A DNA stretch of 64,000 nucleotides from Microbacterium sp. Au-Mic1 (GTDB taxonomy: Bacteria; Actinomycetota; Actinomycetes; Actinomycetales; Microbacteriaceae): NCBI RefSeq assembly GCF_021341785.1, contig NZ_JAJTTF010000003.1, forward strand, positions 124,001 through 188,000, written 5' to 3'. The translations under genes were made by a program, and so were the position numbers. This document shows, piece after piece, positions 18,121 to 27,001 of the stretch (its first letter is position 1; each line of letters starts with the position of its first letter). The notes under the pieces are model-generated. The model did not search any database and had not been told where the DNA came from. It saw only the letters and a list, made by a program, of their open reading frames with translations.

Positions 18121-21100
18121 TCACAACGTCTTTCGCAGGGTGTAGCCGCGAGGGGTGGCGACGAATCCGGCCTCCTGCAGCAGCCGCCCGAGCAGCGATC
18201 CCGCGGCGGTGCCGTACATGCCTTCGCCGTTCACCTTCTCGATGGTCAGGGTCTCCAGGCGCCGTGCCTTCGCCGTCGCGGCGAGGTCCGCCGTCGCGGC
18301 GCGCAGCTCGTCCTCGTCTTCGGTGAAGGCGAGCACGGTCTTGCCGCCGCGTTCGAGATAGAGGGCGAGCGCACCGTCGACGAGGACGACCAGGGACCCC
18401 GCCTTGCGGCCGGGGCGGTGCGAGACCTCGTCCCGGCGCGGCCAGCCGAGCGCGGCGCCGTACGGGTTGGCCGGATCCGTCGCGGCGAGGGTGCGGGCGG
18501 TGCGCGGCGGCGGATCGGCGAGTCCGGCGAAGGTGCGGAGGCGGTCGATCGTGGCGGACGCGGCGAACTGAGCGGCACCGAGCCGCTCGATCACGTAGCC
18601 GCGCCGGCAGTGCCCCGCCTCCTCGAAGCCGGCGAGCACGCGGTATGCCTGGGCGAAGCCTCCCGGCATGCCCTCCGACTGCACGGATCCGCGCGTGACG
18701 ACGCCATAGCGGTCCAGCAGCAGGCCCGCGGCGACCGTGGCGCGACGGGCCGGATCCGTCTCGGCCTCCGGCAGCAGCGACCAGCGCCCGCCGACGTTCA
18801 GCGGCCGGGGCGCGGAGGCGGGCCGCGCGAGCGACATGCCGCGGAACGTGCGGGTGCGCGGGGCCCGGCGGGCCACCTTGTGCGCCTGGCTGCCGCCGCT
18901 CAGCAGCGACCGGATCGGGGCGAAGGTGTCGTTCGTGACGTGGCCCGACCAGGCGAGGTTCCACAGCGCCTCCACCACGGAAGCCTCGTTCTCGGCGCCC
19001 GTCGACTCTCGGAGCTGAGCGGCGAAGTATGCGCCGCCCGAGGCCAGGGCGGCGAGCAGCTGGGCCTCGAGGGATCCGGGCTCCGGAGCCTCCTCGGCGA
19101 ACGGCACCGTGAACGGCGCGAGATCCACGGGGTGCAGCGAGACCCACCCGTCGCGGCCGGGGAGGGCTCCGTGCCCGGCCCAGACGACCTCGCCCGAGCT
19201 GGTCAGCTCGTCGAGCATGGCCGGGGAGTAGTCGCGCACGCGCTGCGGCAGCACCAGCGATTCCCATGCGCTCGCGGGGATCGGCACGCCGGCGAGCTGC
19301 TCGATCACCGTCGCGACGCCGTCGATGCCCTCGAGAGGCCGCGACAGGTGCTGCCACTCCGGGAGGAACCGGGCGAACGCGGCCGGCGACACCGGCTCGA
19401 CGCTGCCGCGGATCGCCGCGAGCGAGCGCATCCGCAGCCGACGCAGCACCTCGGTGTCGCACCACTCCGTCTCGTCGGGGCCCGCGGATGTCGCGGACGC
19501 CCGGGCGGGTCCCGCGTCCGGGAGGAAGTACCCGCTCGTGACGCGCCCGTCGGCCTCGAGACGCTGCAGCGTCTGCCGCACGATGGCCGTGCCGAGACCG
19601 AAGCGCGCGGCGACGGCGGATCCGAGGAACGGGCCGTGCGTGCGCGCATGCCGGGCGACGAGGTCGCCGAGCGGGTCCGCGACCGGTTCCAGGAACGCCA
19701 CGGGGATGCCGACGGGGAGCGGCACGCCGAGGGCGTCGCGGAGGCGCCCTGCATCCTCGATCGCCGCGACCCGGCGCACGCCGCCGATCGTGACCTCGAT
19801 CGCGCGGCGGGCGTCGACAAGGGCGGCGAGGTGGGCGGCGGCTTCGGCCGTCGGGGCTGCCGACGCGCTCGGCCCCGATGGTTCCGTCTCCGCGAGGTCG
19901 GCGGTCGGCTCCAGCCGCTCGGCGACCTCACCCGCATCCAGCGGCCCCAGGATGCGCAGCAGATCCGCGACGCCCTCGATGCCGCGTGCACGACGGGCGG
20001 GGTCGAGTCGTTGCGCCTCGCGCTCGAACTGCGCGATCACCTCGGGGTCCAGCAGCTCGCGCAGTTCGACGGTGCCGAGCAGCTCGCCCAGCAGGGCCGG
20101 ATCCACCGACAGCGCGGCCGCCCGGCGCTCGGCGAGCGGGGAATCGCCCTCGTACATGAACGCGCCGACGTAGCCGAACAGCAGGTCGCGGGCGAAGGGC
20201 GACGGCTGGGCGGTCTGCACCTCGACGAGCCGGATGCGCCGCTCCGCGATGCCGGTCGCGAGACGTCGCAGCGACGGGAGATCGTAGACGTCCTGCAGCA
20301 CCTCGCGCAGGGTCTCCAGGATGATCGGGAACGTCGGATGCTTGCGGGCGACCTCGAGCAGTTGAGCCGAGCGCTGCCGCTGCTGCCACAGCGGCGTGCG
20401 GCGGTTGGGATTCATCCGGGGCATCAGCAGGGCGCGCGCCGCGCACTCCCGGAAGCGCGAGGCGAACAGTGCGGATCCGCCCACCTCGTCCGTCACGATC
20501 CGCTCGAGCTCCTCGGGCTCGAAGACGAACAGCTCGGCTCCGGGCGGCTCCGCGTCGGCGTCGGGGACGCGGACGATGATGCCGTCGTCGCTCGCGACCG
20601 CCGATCCCTCGACGCCGAGGCGCTCGCGGATCCGCGCGTTCACGGCCAGGGCCCACGGCGCGTGCACCATCTGTCCGTAGGGGGAGTGCAGGATCACCCG
20701 CCAGTCGCCGATCTCGTCGCGGCTGCGCTCGACGGTCAGCGCGCGGTCGGTGGGCAGCGTGCCCGTCGACTCCTTCTGCTCGTTCAGGTGCGCGAGGAGG
20801 TTGGCCTGCGCACGCTCGTCTAGCCCGGCCGCGCTGAGCCGTTCCCTGGCCTTGTCGGGCGCAGCCCCCTGCACCTCGCGGTTGAAGACGCCGAGCGCCT
20901 CGCCGAGCTCGAACGGGCGCCCGAGACCGTCGCCGTGCCAGAACGGGACCTTGCCGGGCTGCCCGTACGCGGGGATCACGTTCACCCGGTCGTGCGTGAT
21001 CTCGGCGATCCGCCAGCTCGTCGTGCCCAGCGTGAACACGTCGCCGACCCGGGACTCGTAGACCATCTCCTCGTCGAGCTCGCCGACGCGCGCGCCCGTG

Positions 21101-22881
21101 GTCTCGCCGGCGACGAAGACGCCGAACAGCCCGCGGTCGGGGATCGTGCCGCCGCTCGTCACAGCGATCCGCTGTGCCCCGGGGCGCCCGGTCAGGGTGC
21201 CGGCATCGCGGTCCCAGACGAGGCGCGGGCGCAGCTCGGCGAACTCGTCGGAGGGGAAGCGGCCGGCGAGCAGGTCGAGCGTCGCCTCGTACGCCGAACG
21301 GGGCAGCGCGGCGAAGGGCGCACTGCGGCGCACGGTGTCGAACCACTGCTCGACGTCGAGCGGGTCCAGCGCGCACGCGGCGACGGTCTGCTGAGCCAGG
21401 ATGTCGAGCGGGTTGCGGGGCACGCTGATCGCCTCGATCTGCCCGGCGAGCATGCGCTCGGTGACGATCGCGGTGTGCAGCACGTCCCCGCGGTGCTTGG
21501 GGAACAGCGAGGCGCGGCTGATCTCGCCCACCTGGTGACCGGCGCGCCCCACGCGCTGCAGGCCCGACGCGGCGGACGGCGGCGCCTCCACCTGGATCAC
21601 GAGGTCGACCGCGCCCATGTCGATGCCGAGTTCGAGGCTGCTCGTCGCGACGACGCAGCGCAGCACGCCCGACTTGAGCTCCTCCTCGACGATCGCCCGC
21701 TGCTCCTTCGAGACCGAGCCGTGGTGCGCCTTCGCGAGCACCGGATCCGCACCGGCCGTGGACCCGGCCTGCGCCATCATCGCGGCCGGCACCATCGCGG
21801 CCGGCAGATCGAGGCCGATCCGTTCGCTGTAGATCTCGTTCAGCCGCCCCGTCAGCCGCTCGGCGAGGCGCCTCGAGTTGGCGAACACGATCGTGGAGCG
21901 GTTCTGCAGGATCTTCTCGACGATCGCCTCTTCGACGTGCGGCCAGACGGATCCGGTCATCTCGGTGTTCTCGCCGAAAGCGTCGGCCCCTCCGACGGCC
22001 TGGTCGACGCGGTCGGCCCCGAACGGCCGCGGCGTCTCCTCGGTGCCCGGAGGCGGCGGCGGGTTGAGCATGTCGTCGATCGGCACCACGACCTGCAGGT
22101 CGAAGGTCTTCGAGGCGGGCGGCGCCACGATCTGGACGGGCTGCGCGCCGCCGAGGAACCTCGCCACCTCGTCGATCGGGCGCACGGTCGCGCTGAGCCC
22201 GATCCGCTGCACGGGAGCCTCGGCGCCGGCCGCGCGGCGCAGCTGGTCGAGCCGCTCGAGGCTGACCGCGAGATGGGCGCCCCGCTTGGTCGCGGCGACG
22301 GCGTGCACCTCGTCGATGATCACCGTGTGCACGTCGCGCAGGGTGTCGCCGGCGCGGCTCGTGAGCATGAGGTACAGCGACTCGGGCGTGGTGATCAGGA
22401 TGTCCGGCGGATCGGTGACGAGCCGGCGCCGGTCGGAGGAGGTCGTGTCGCCCGAGCGCACGCCCACCGTCACCGCGGGCGTGGGGATCCCGAGCCGCCG
22501 TGCGGACTGCCCGATGCCGATGAGCGGTGAGCGCAGATTGCGCTCCACGTCGACACCGAGGGCCTTGAGCGGCGAGATGTAGAGGATGCGGGTGCGGCCG
22601 GGGCGTTCGGCATCGTTCCGCGGTGCGCGTCCCTTCACGGCGCGTCCGGGGGCCGGCGGATCCGGGTCGACCCCCTCGGCGACGCGCTCGCGGAACACCC
22701 GGTCGATCGCCCAGAGGAACGCCGAGAGCGTCTTGCCCGACCCGGTCGGCGCGACGACGAGCGCGTGCTTCCCTCCGGAGATCGCCTCCCACGCTCCCGT
22801 CTGCGCCGCGGTGGGTGCGGTGAACGCCCCGCGGAACCAGTCCTGGGTTGCGGGGGTGAAGCGGTCGAGCACATCGCCCAT
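18121..22881 (-). CDS. lhr: Large ATP-dependent helicase Lhr
   Basis: 1586 residues, the full-length actinobacterial Lhr form (about 1500-1600). Superfamily 2 helicase core: P-loop APTGSGKT (44-51), DEVH box (190-193), then the C-terminal RecA domain with GRAGHQVGEISRASLFPKHRGD, followed by the winged-helix and beta-barrel Lhr core and a long C-terminal domain. Mycobacterial Lhr is a 3'-5' ssDNA translocase induced by DNA damage that unwinds RNA:DNA hybrids. Start at ATG 22881 because the protein aligns from MGDVLDRFTPATQ; the further open frame to 23019 runs through the divergent promoter. First gene of the lhr-cysZ-nei group. Confidence 0.95.
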   Translation of the reverse strand: MGDVLDRFTPATQDWFRGAFTAPTAAQTGAWEAISGGKHALVVAPTGSGKTLSAFLWAIDRVFRERVAEGVDPDPPAPGRAVKGRAPRNDAERPGRTRILYISPLKALGVDVERNLRSPLIGIGQSARRLGIPTPAVTVGVRSGDTTSSDRRRLVTDPPDILITTPESLYLMLTSRAGDTLRDVHTVIIDEVHAVAATKRGAHLAVSLERLDQLRRAAGAEAPVQRIGLSATVRPIDEVARFLGGAQPVQIVAPPASKTFDLQVVVPIDDMLNPPPPPGTEETPRPFGADRVDQAVGGADAFGENTEMTGSVWPHVEEAIVEKILQNRSTIVFANSRRLAERLTGRLNEIYSERIGLDLPAAMVPAAMMAQAGSTAGADPVLAKAHHGSVSKEQRAIVEEELKSGVLRCVVATSSLELGIDMGAVDLVIQVEAPPSAASGLQRVGRAGHQVGEISRASLFPKHRGDVLHTAIVTERMLAGQIEAISVPRNPLDILAQQTVAACALDPLDVEQWFDTVRRSAPFAALPRSAYEATLDLLAGRFPSDEFAELRPRLVWDRDAGTLTGRPGAQRIAVTSGGTIPDRGLFGVFVAGETTGARVGELDEEMVYESRVGDVFTLGTTSWRIAEITHDRVNVIPAYGQPGKVPFWHGDGLGRPFELGEALGVFNREVQGAAPDKARERLSAAGLDERAQANLLAHLNEQKESTGTLPTDRALTVERSRDEIGDWRVILHSPYGQMVHAPWALAVNARIRERLGVEGSAVASDDGIIVRVPDADAEPPGAELFVFEPEELERIVTDEVGGSALFASRFRECAARALLMPRMNPNRRTPLWQQRQRSAQLLEVARKHPTFPIILETLREVLQDVYDLPSLRRLATGIAERRIRLVEVQTAQPSPFARDLLFGYVGAFMYEGDSPLAERRAAALSVDPALLGELLGTVELRELLDPEVIAQFEREAQRLDPARRARGIEGVADLLRILGPLDAGEVAERLEPTADLAETEPSGPSASAAPTAEAAAHLAALVDARRAIEVTIGGVRRVAAIEDAGRLRDALGVPLPVGIPVAFLEPVADPLGDLVARHARTHGPFLGSAVAARFGLGTAIVRQTLQRLEADGRVTSGYFLPDAGPARASATSAGPDETEWCDTEVLRRLRMRSLAAIRGSVEPVSPAAFARFLPEWQHLSRPLEGIDGVATVIEQLAGVPIPASAWESLVLPQRVRDYSPAMLDELTSSGEVVWAGHGALPGRDGWVSLHPVDLAPFTVPFAEEAPEPGSLEAQLLAALASGGAYFAAQLRESTGAENEASVVEALWNLAWSGHVTNDTFAPIRSLLSGGSQAHKVARRAPRTRTFRGMSLARPASAPRPLNVGGRWSLLPEAETDPARRATVAAGLLLDRYGVVTRGSVQSEGMPGGFAQAYRVLAGFEEAGHCRRGYVIERLGAAQFAASATIDRLRTFAGLADPPPRTARTLAATDPANPYGAALGWPRRDEVSHRPGRKAGSLVVLVDGALALYLERGGKTVLAFTEDEDELRAATADLAATAKARRLETLTIEKVNGEGMYGTAAGSLLGRLLQEAGFVATPRGYTLRKTL

Positions 22882-22999
22882 CCGTCCATCTTCGCCGGTG
22901 CCGCCGACATTCGGCGTGGATCCGCCGAGGGCGCAATGGCCGACGGATCTGTCGCGGATCTCCAAGCCCGGCGTCGCCGACCGATGCGAGCATGGATCC

Positions 23000-23428
23000 A
23001 TGGCCGAGCACACGACCAACTACACGAGCACGTTCATCGAGGTGGCCGAGGACTGCCCCACGGATCACGCGCAGGAACCGCCCGCGAGCCCTTCGATGAG
23101 CGCGGAGTCCGTCCCCACGATCGGCGCGCTGCACTACCGGATGATCGCCGAGCACCCGTTCGAGCGGACCTCCGATGACGTCATCTTCGCCACCTGGGCG
23201 CTGCGCCGCGGCATCGATCCGGACGACGTCCAGGCGCGGGAGGACTTCTTCTCCAAGGGGCAGGCCTGCCTGCGCGCGTCGCCGTTGGGCAAGCGCTACG
23301 GCTGGGGAGTGCTCAGCGACGCCGAGGGAAGGGTCACGCTGGTGCCGCGGGAGTCCGAGGAGTACGCCCTGCTCGCGGCGGATCCGGCGCTCGGGCACAC
23401 CCGCGCGATGCGGTCGAAGCGCGCCTGA
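23000..23428 (+). CDS. DUF6157 family protein
   Basis: 142 residues. The pattern HTTNYTSTFIEVAEDCP near the N-terminus, HPFERTSDDVIF in the middle and KGQACLRASPLGKRYGWG near the C-terminus matches the DUF6157 family, cytoplasmic proteins of unknown function found across bacteria. The conserved Cys in CLRASPL and in EDCP could be functional but nothing is established. Start at ATG 23000; the ATG 8 nt earlier is out of frame. Divergent from lhr with a 118-nt shared upstream region that includes no strong palindrome. Confidence 0.85.
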   Translation: MAEHTTNYTSTFIEVAEDCPTDHAQEPPASPSMSAESVPTIGALHYRMIAEHPFERTSDDVIFATWALRRGIDPDDVQAREDFFSKGQACLRASPLGKRYGWGVLSDAEGRVTLVPRESEEYALLAADPALGHTRAMRSKRA

Positions 23429-23446
23429 GCCACCGGATCCGGCGGG

Positions 23447-23629
23447 TCACTTCTCCTTCGGGATGAGGATCCACAGCACGATGTAGACCCACAGCGGCAG
23501 GCCCGCGAACACCATGAGGACGATCGCGAGCAGGCGCACGAGGAGGACGGGCCAGCGGAACCGGTGCGCGAGCGCAGCGCAGACGCCGGCGATGATGCGG
23601 CCCTTGCGGGGGCGGACGAGGGTGCTCAT
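23447..23629 (-). CDS. PspC-domain small membrane protein
   Basis: 60 residues. PspC motif PRKGRIIAGVCAALAHRF (8-25) followed by a hydrophobic pair LLVRLLAIVLMVFAGLPLW and VYIVLWILIPKEK. PspC proteins sense envelope stress or regulate partners at the membrane; a solitary short PspC like this is common in Actinobacteria. A CAGGAT box lies 6 nt before the ATG. A 22-codon extension to 23695 would run into the palindromic element at 23678 and is rejected. Confidence 0.88.
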   Translation of the reverse strand: MSTLVRPRKGRIIAGVCAALAHRFRWPVLLVRLLAIVLMVFAGLPLWVYIVLWILIPKEK

Positions 23630-23635
23630 GCCCTC

Positions 23636-23641
23636 ATCCTG
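23636..23641 (-). promoter_or_regulatory. -10 box CAGGAT of the PspC gene
   Basis: Minus strand CAGGAT, 6 nt from ATG 23629; first base deviates from T. Confidence 0.45.
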
Positions 23642-23677
23642 CCCTCGGGCCCTGGACGCCCGCTGGATCCACGCCCG

Positions 23678-23740
23678 GTTTCGAAGCGCGCACATGGTCG
23701 TGTTTCGAGGTGAAATGGAGCCAATTGCGCGCTTCGAAAC
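23678..23740. repeat. Palindromic element 1 (arms GTTTCGAAGCGCGCA)
   Basis: Perfect 15-bp arms at 23678-23692 and 23726-23740 around 33 nt; the loop carries a further direct copy of the arm start (GTTTCGAGGTG). The same arm recurs at 60196-60210/60244-60258. Lies between two minus-strand genes, 49 nt upstream of the PspC start. Confidence 0.85.
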
Positions 23741-23776
23741 GGGCCATCGATCAGGGGCGCGCCGAACCGTCCGCTG

Positions 23777-24418
23777 TCAGGGCAGGCGGTTCGCGGCGGC
23801 GAGGTTGGCGCGCAGCTCCTCGGCGTTCTGCCGTGTGACGTATGCGGGGCGGTCGCGTTCGAGGCGCCAGGACTCGCTCAGCGGGCCGGCGCTCACCGTG
23901 TCGAACCCGAGCCGGTCGTAGAGGTCGGTCACGAGTGCGACCGCGTCATCGTCGTCGCTCGCCGTGCCGAGGGCGCGCCGATCGGGCGACCCCGCCGGAG
24001 ACCCCGTCGTCAGGATCTCTGCGGCCCTGATCTGGTTGAACGCCTTCACGACCTTCGAGTTCGGAAGGTGGTCCTGCAGGATCTGCGACGTGGTGGTCTC
24101 TCCGCGGTCGAGGGCCTCGATGTGGCCGTCCCGCTCGAAGTAGTAGTTGTTCGTGTCGAGCACGATCTTCCCTGCGAGCGGCGCGACGGGAAGGTCGGCC
24201 ACCGCTTTCAACGGGACGGTGACCACGGCGATGTCGGCGGCCTCGGCGGCGCCGGCCGCGGTGGATGCGGTCACGCGGGGCCCGAGTCGCGCGACGAGCC
24301 CGTCGAGCGACTCGGGACCGCGCGAGTTCGCGATCACGACGTCGTAGCCGAGACCCGCGAGGGCTTCTGCGACCGCGCTGCCGATGTGTCCTGCTCCGAT
24401 GATTCCGATTGTCGTCAT
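23777..24418 (-). CDS. F420H2/NADPH oxidoreductase-type (NADP-binding) protein
   Basis: 213 residues. The N-terminus MTTIGIIGAGHIGSAVAEAL is a dinucleotide-binding Rossmann motif (GAGHIG, 9-14) followed by NSRGPESL, the loop that in F420:NADP oxidoreductase-like proteins reads the NADP phosphate. VLDTNNYYFERDG and VKAFNQI are characteristic of the COG2085 group. Biochemical substrate is uncertain: such proteins in non-methanogens are annotated as NADPH-dependent F420 reductases or general NAD(P)-binding oxidoreductases. ATG 24418 begins exactly at the motif. Single gene. Confidence 0.85.
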   Translation of the reverse strand: MTTIGIIGAGHIGSAVAEALAGLGYDVVIANSRGPESLDGLVARLGPRVTASTAAGAAEAADIAVVTVPLKAVADLPVAPLAGKIVLDTNNYYFERDGHIEALDRGETTTSQILQDHLPNSKVVKAFNQIRAAEILTTGSPAGSPDRRALGTASDDDDAVALVTDLYDRLGFDTVSAGPLSESWRLERDRPAYVTRQNAEELRANLAAANRLP

Positions 24419-24477
24419 GACGTGCGCAACAGCGGGATCGCACGACCGCATTCCCGATGCGTCGGAGACGCGTGCGT

Positions 24478-24520
24478 GGCGCGCACCCGGCCGGCCCCGA
24501 TGGGCATCCGGGTGCGCGCC
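24478..24520 (-). terminator. Terminator after the ABC-F gene
   Basis: Perfect 13-bp arms (24478-24490 and 24508-24520) with a 17-nt loop, 8 nt beyond the ABC-F stop. Confidence 0.8.
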
Positions 24521-24527
24521 GTGCGGG

Positions 24528-26264
24528 TCAGGCGCCGAGCGCCACCTCCGAGAGCGCGCCCTCGGCGTCGAGCTCGAGCGTCAGATCCAGGTCGAGGCGC
24601 CGCAGGAACGCGTCGTCGTGGCTGACGATCAGCACGGCCCCGCGGTAGGCGCGCAGCGCCTGCACGACCTGGTCCACGGTGTCGAGATCCAGGTTATTCG
24701 TCGGCTCGTCCAGCACCACGAGGTGCGGTGCGGGGTCCGCCAGCAGCAGCGTCGCCAGCGCGACCCTGAAGCGCTCCCCGCCGGAGAGCGCACCCACCTG
24801 ACGGTCCATGGCCGCGCCGCGGATCAGGAACCGGGCGAGCCGATTGCGCAGCTCCTTCTCGGGGATCTCCGGGGCGCGCGCCGCGACGTTCTCCACCACG
24901 GTCGCGGTCTCGTCGAGGCCGTCGATCCGCTGCGGCAGGTACCCGATGCGGTCGGTGTGCGCGACCGTTCGCAGGATGGATTCCGCGGATCCGCGGAGAT
25001 CGGCGGTTTCGGGCGTCGGTTCGGCCATCGATCCTGAGTGCGGAACGTGCACGGGATCCTCGGCCGGGACGGTGATCCAGCCCGAACTCGGCGCGGCGTC
25101 GGCGGCAGCCGAGTCTGCGGCCGCGACGAGCCGCCGCAGCAGCGTGGTCTTGCCGACCCCGTTGCGCCCGATCAGCGCCATCCGTTCCGGCCCCTGGATC
25201 GTCCAGGAGCGCTCGGCATCTCCGATCGTCGCGATGCGGCGGCTCCGGGAGACGCCCGGATCGGGCAGCTCGATCTTCATCGTGGCATCGGCGCGGATCC
25301 GATGCCCGGCCTCGTCGAGCGCGGCGCGGGCGGCGCCTTCCTTCTCCGCGACCTCGGTGCGGAGTCTGCCGGCGGAGACCTGCGCCGCCATCTTGCGACC
25401 GTTCGCGACGATCTTCGGCACGCGCTTCTCCTCGAAGGCCTTCTTCGCCATCTGCGACCGGGTCGCCAGCTTCAGCTCGGCCTCGATGCGCTGCCGCTTC
25501 TCCTTCTTGAACGCCTGCTTCGCATCCTTCTCGGCCTGCCGGGCGGACTCCTGCTCGGTGTCCAGCCACGCGCGCCACTGCGAGTACGGACCACCGAAGA
25601 CGCTGAGCTCGCGTCCGTACAGCTCGGCGGTGTCGTCCATCAGCTCGAGCAGTGTCACGTCGTGGCTGACCACGACGAGCGTGCCGCGCCAGGAGCGCAC
25701 CATCTCGCCGAGCCGCGCCCGCGCGTCGCGGTCGAGGTTGTTGGTCGGCTCGTCGAGCAGCGTGATCGGGGCTCGACGGGCGCGGATTCCGGCGATCGCC
25801 ACGAGCACCGCCTCGCCGCCGGACAGCTCGCCGACGGTGCGGTCGAGGAAGGACGGATCCAGACCCGCTTCGGCCAGCGCCGCCTCGGCGCGGGCCTCGA
25901 CGTCCCAGTCGTCGCCGACCTCGTCGAACCGGGCGGGGTCGACGTCGCCGGCGGCGATGGCGCGCACGGCGTCGAGCGCTCCGGCCACGCCGAGCAGCTC
26001 GGCCACGCGGGCGTGCGTGTCGAGCGTGAGGCGCTGCGGCAGGTATGCCACATCGCCGGTCGCGATGATGTGACCGGACGTCGGGGCGAGCTCGCCCGCG
26101 ATGAGGCGGAGCAGGGTCGATTTTCCGGATCCGTTGCGTCCGACGAGGCCGGTGCGGCCCGCGCCGAAGGCGCCGGAGACGGCGTCGAGCGCGGTGGACC
26201 CGTCGGGCCAGGTGAAGGTGACACGGTCGAGTACGACCGCGGAGGTGGGGGTGAGCAATGACAT
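24528..26264 (-). CDS. ABC-F family ATP-binding protein (ribosome-associated)
   Basis: 578 residues, two fused ABC ATPase cassettes and no membrane domain. ABC1: GRNGSGKST (42-50), LSGGE, LLDEPTNNLD. ABC2: GRNGVGKTT, LSGGE, LDEPTNNLDL. Between them is a Lys/Arg/Glu-rich linker (KDAKQAFKKEKRQRIEAE) expected to be the P-site tRNA interaction motif. ABC-F proteins bind the ribosomal E site; some protect against ribosome-targeting antibiotics and others tune translation. Which role applies cannot be read here. AGGGAG 6 nt before the ATG. It is preceded by a 344-nt structured gap that could be an attenuator. Confidence 0.9.
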   Translation of the reverse strand: MSLLTPTSAVVLDRVTFTWPDGSTALDAVSGAFGAGRTGLVGRNGSGKSTLLRLIAGELAPTSGHIIATGDVAYLPQRLTLDTHARVAELLGVAGALDAVRAIAAGDVDPARFDEVGDDWDVEARAEAALAEAGLDPSFLDRTVGELSGGEAVLVAIAGIRARRAPITLLDEPTNNLDRDARARLGEMVRSWRGTLVVVSHDVTLLELMDDTAELYGRELSVFGGPYSQWRAWLDTEQESARQAEKDAKQAFKKEKRQRIEAELKLATRSQMAKKAFEEKRVPKIVANGRKMAAQVSAGRLRTEVAEKEGAARAALDEAGHRIRADATMKIELPDPGVSRSRRIATIGDAERSWTIQGPERMALIGRNGVGKTTLLRRLVAAADSAAADAAPSSGWITVPAEDPVHVPHSGSMAEPTPETADLRGSAESILRTVAHTDRIGYLPQRIDGLDETATVVENVAARAPEIPEKELRNRLARFLIRGAAMDRQVGALSGGERFRVALATLLLADPAPHLVVLDEPTNNLDLDTVDQVVQALRAYRGAVLIVSHDDAFLRRLDLDLTLELDAEGALSEVALGA

Positions 26265-26608
26265 GGGCGGCTCCCTGAAGATGTTCGGGTGCGCTGATGC
26301 CGGACCGGTTCGTGAGCCCGTCGAGGGGCGGGACCGTCGCAGAGGGACGGATCCAGAGGACCGGAGATGCCTGTGCCGAAGGTGCGAGGGCAGGAAGGAG
26401 TGTCGGATCAGCGCGTGGATGGAACGCGGAGGCGACGACTCAGATCAAGGGACTTCCTTACACGGCGGACAGGACCCGGACGACGATACCGGGCGTCCGG
26501 GAATCGTGCAACCCGGGCGTGTCGCGAGCGCCTGGCGCCGTCGACGGTGCCTCCGCTGCGCCGGAGCGGGTCCGTCGCGAGACGGATGCCGGCTCTCGGG
26601 AGGGGCTC
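26265..26608. other. Structured divergent intergenic region (ABC-F leader?)
   Basis: No gene. It separates the divergent ABC-F and small membrane protein genes. Hairpins: CCCGGACG/CGTCCGGG (26475-26501), GGCGCCG/CGGTGCC around TCGA (26534-26551), CTCCG/CGGAG (26551-26566) and TCCGTC/GACGGA around GCGA (26571-26586). On the ABC-F strand they form a run of four stem-loops ahead of about 210 nt of leader. ABC-F resistance genes often have such leaders; no convincing leader peptide is visible. Confidence 0.4.
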
Positions 26609-26614
26609 TAGCCT
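26609..26614 (+). promoter_or_regulatory. -10 box TAGCCT of the small membrane protein
   Basis: TAGCCT then GGAGGC directly before ATG 26621; the 6-nt gap doubles as a Shine-Dalgarno-like sequence. Confidence 0.6.
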
Positions 26615-26620
26615 GGAGGC

Positions 26621-27001
26621 ATGGAAGAACAGCGGCCGGGATCCGGGGAGACGTTCCGCCGGGTGGGCCTCGGCGCCGGCCTCGCGATCGGCATGGGCGT
26701 GGGGGTGGCGCTCGGCGCAGGGCTGCACAACATGGGCACCGGGATCGCCCTCGGCCTCGTGATCGGCGCGGCCGTCATGGTGCTGTTCACCTGGGCGGGC
26801 ACGCGCATGCAGCGCGAGGAGCAGCGGCGCCGCGCCGAAGCCGGAGGCGCCTCCCCGGCGGAAGCGGTGGACCACCCCGGCGCCGACGGCCCGGGCCGCG
26901 ACACCGACCTCCCGGGCCACGGTACCGACCTTCCGCGCCGCGCCGCCACGGATGAGCAGCCGGATCAGCCTTCCGCGGACTCCGGCGGCGCCGGATCCTG
27001 A
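26621..27001 (+). CDS. Small two-helix membrane protein with disordered tail
   Basis: 126 residues. Two hydrophobic, Gly/Ala-rich helices (about 14-37 and 40-60: GLAIGMGVGVALGAG, IALGLVIGAAVMVLF), then a charged and Pro/Asp/Gly-rich tail of 60 residues. No catalytic motif; resembles the many short glycine-zipper-like membrane proteins of Actinobacteria of unknown function. Its 3' end overlaps the 3' end of the convergent esterase gene by 37 nt, so the transcripts are mutually antisense there. Confidence 0.75.
   Translation: MEEQRPGSGETFRRVGLGAGLAIGMGVGVALGAGLHNMGTGIALGLVIGAAVMVLFTWAGTRMQREEQRRRAEAGGASPAEAVDHPGADGPGRDTDLPGHGTDLPRRAATDEQPDQPSADSGGAGS

Noticed and set aside
17992..20823. A plus-strand open frame of 943 codons opposite lhr
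   Set aside because: Same antisense artefact; lhr has complete helicase motifs on the other strand.
22586..22999. Upstream extension of the DUF6157 gene
   Set aside because: It would overlap lhr antisense; family similarity starts at ATG 23000.
26458..26511. A 17-residue leader peptide for the ABC-F gene (TTG start, TAA stop)
   Set aside because: No ribosome site, a rare start codon and no drug-stalling motif I recognise; kept only as part of the leader hypothesis.
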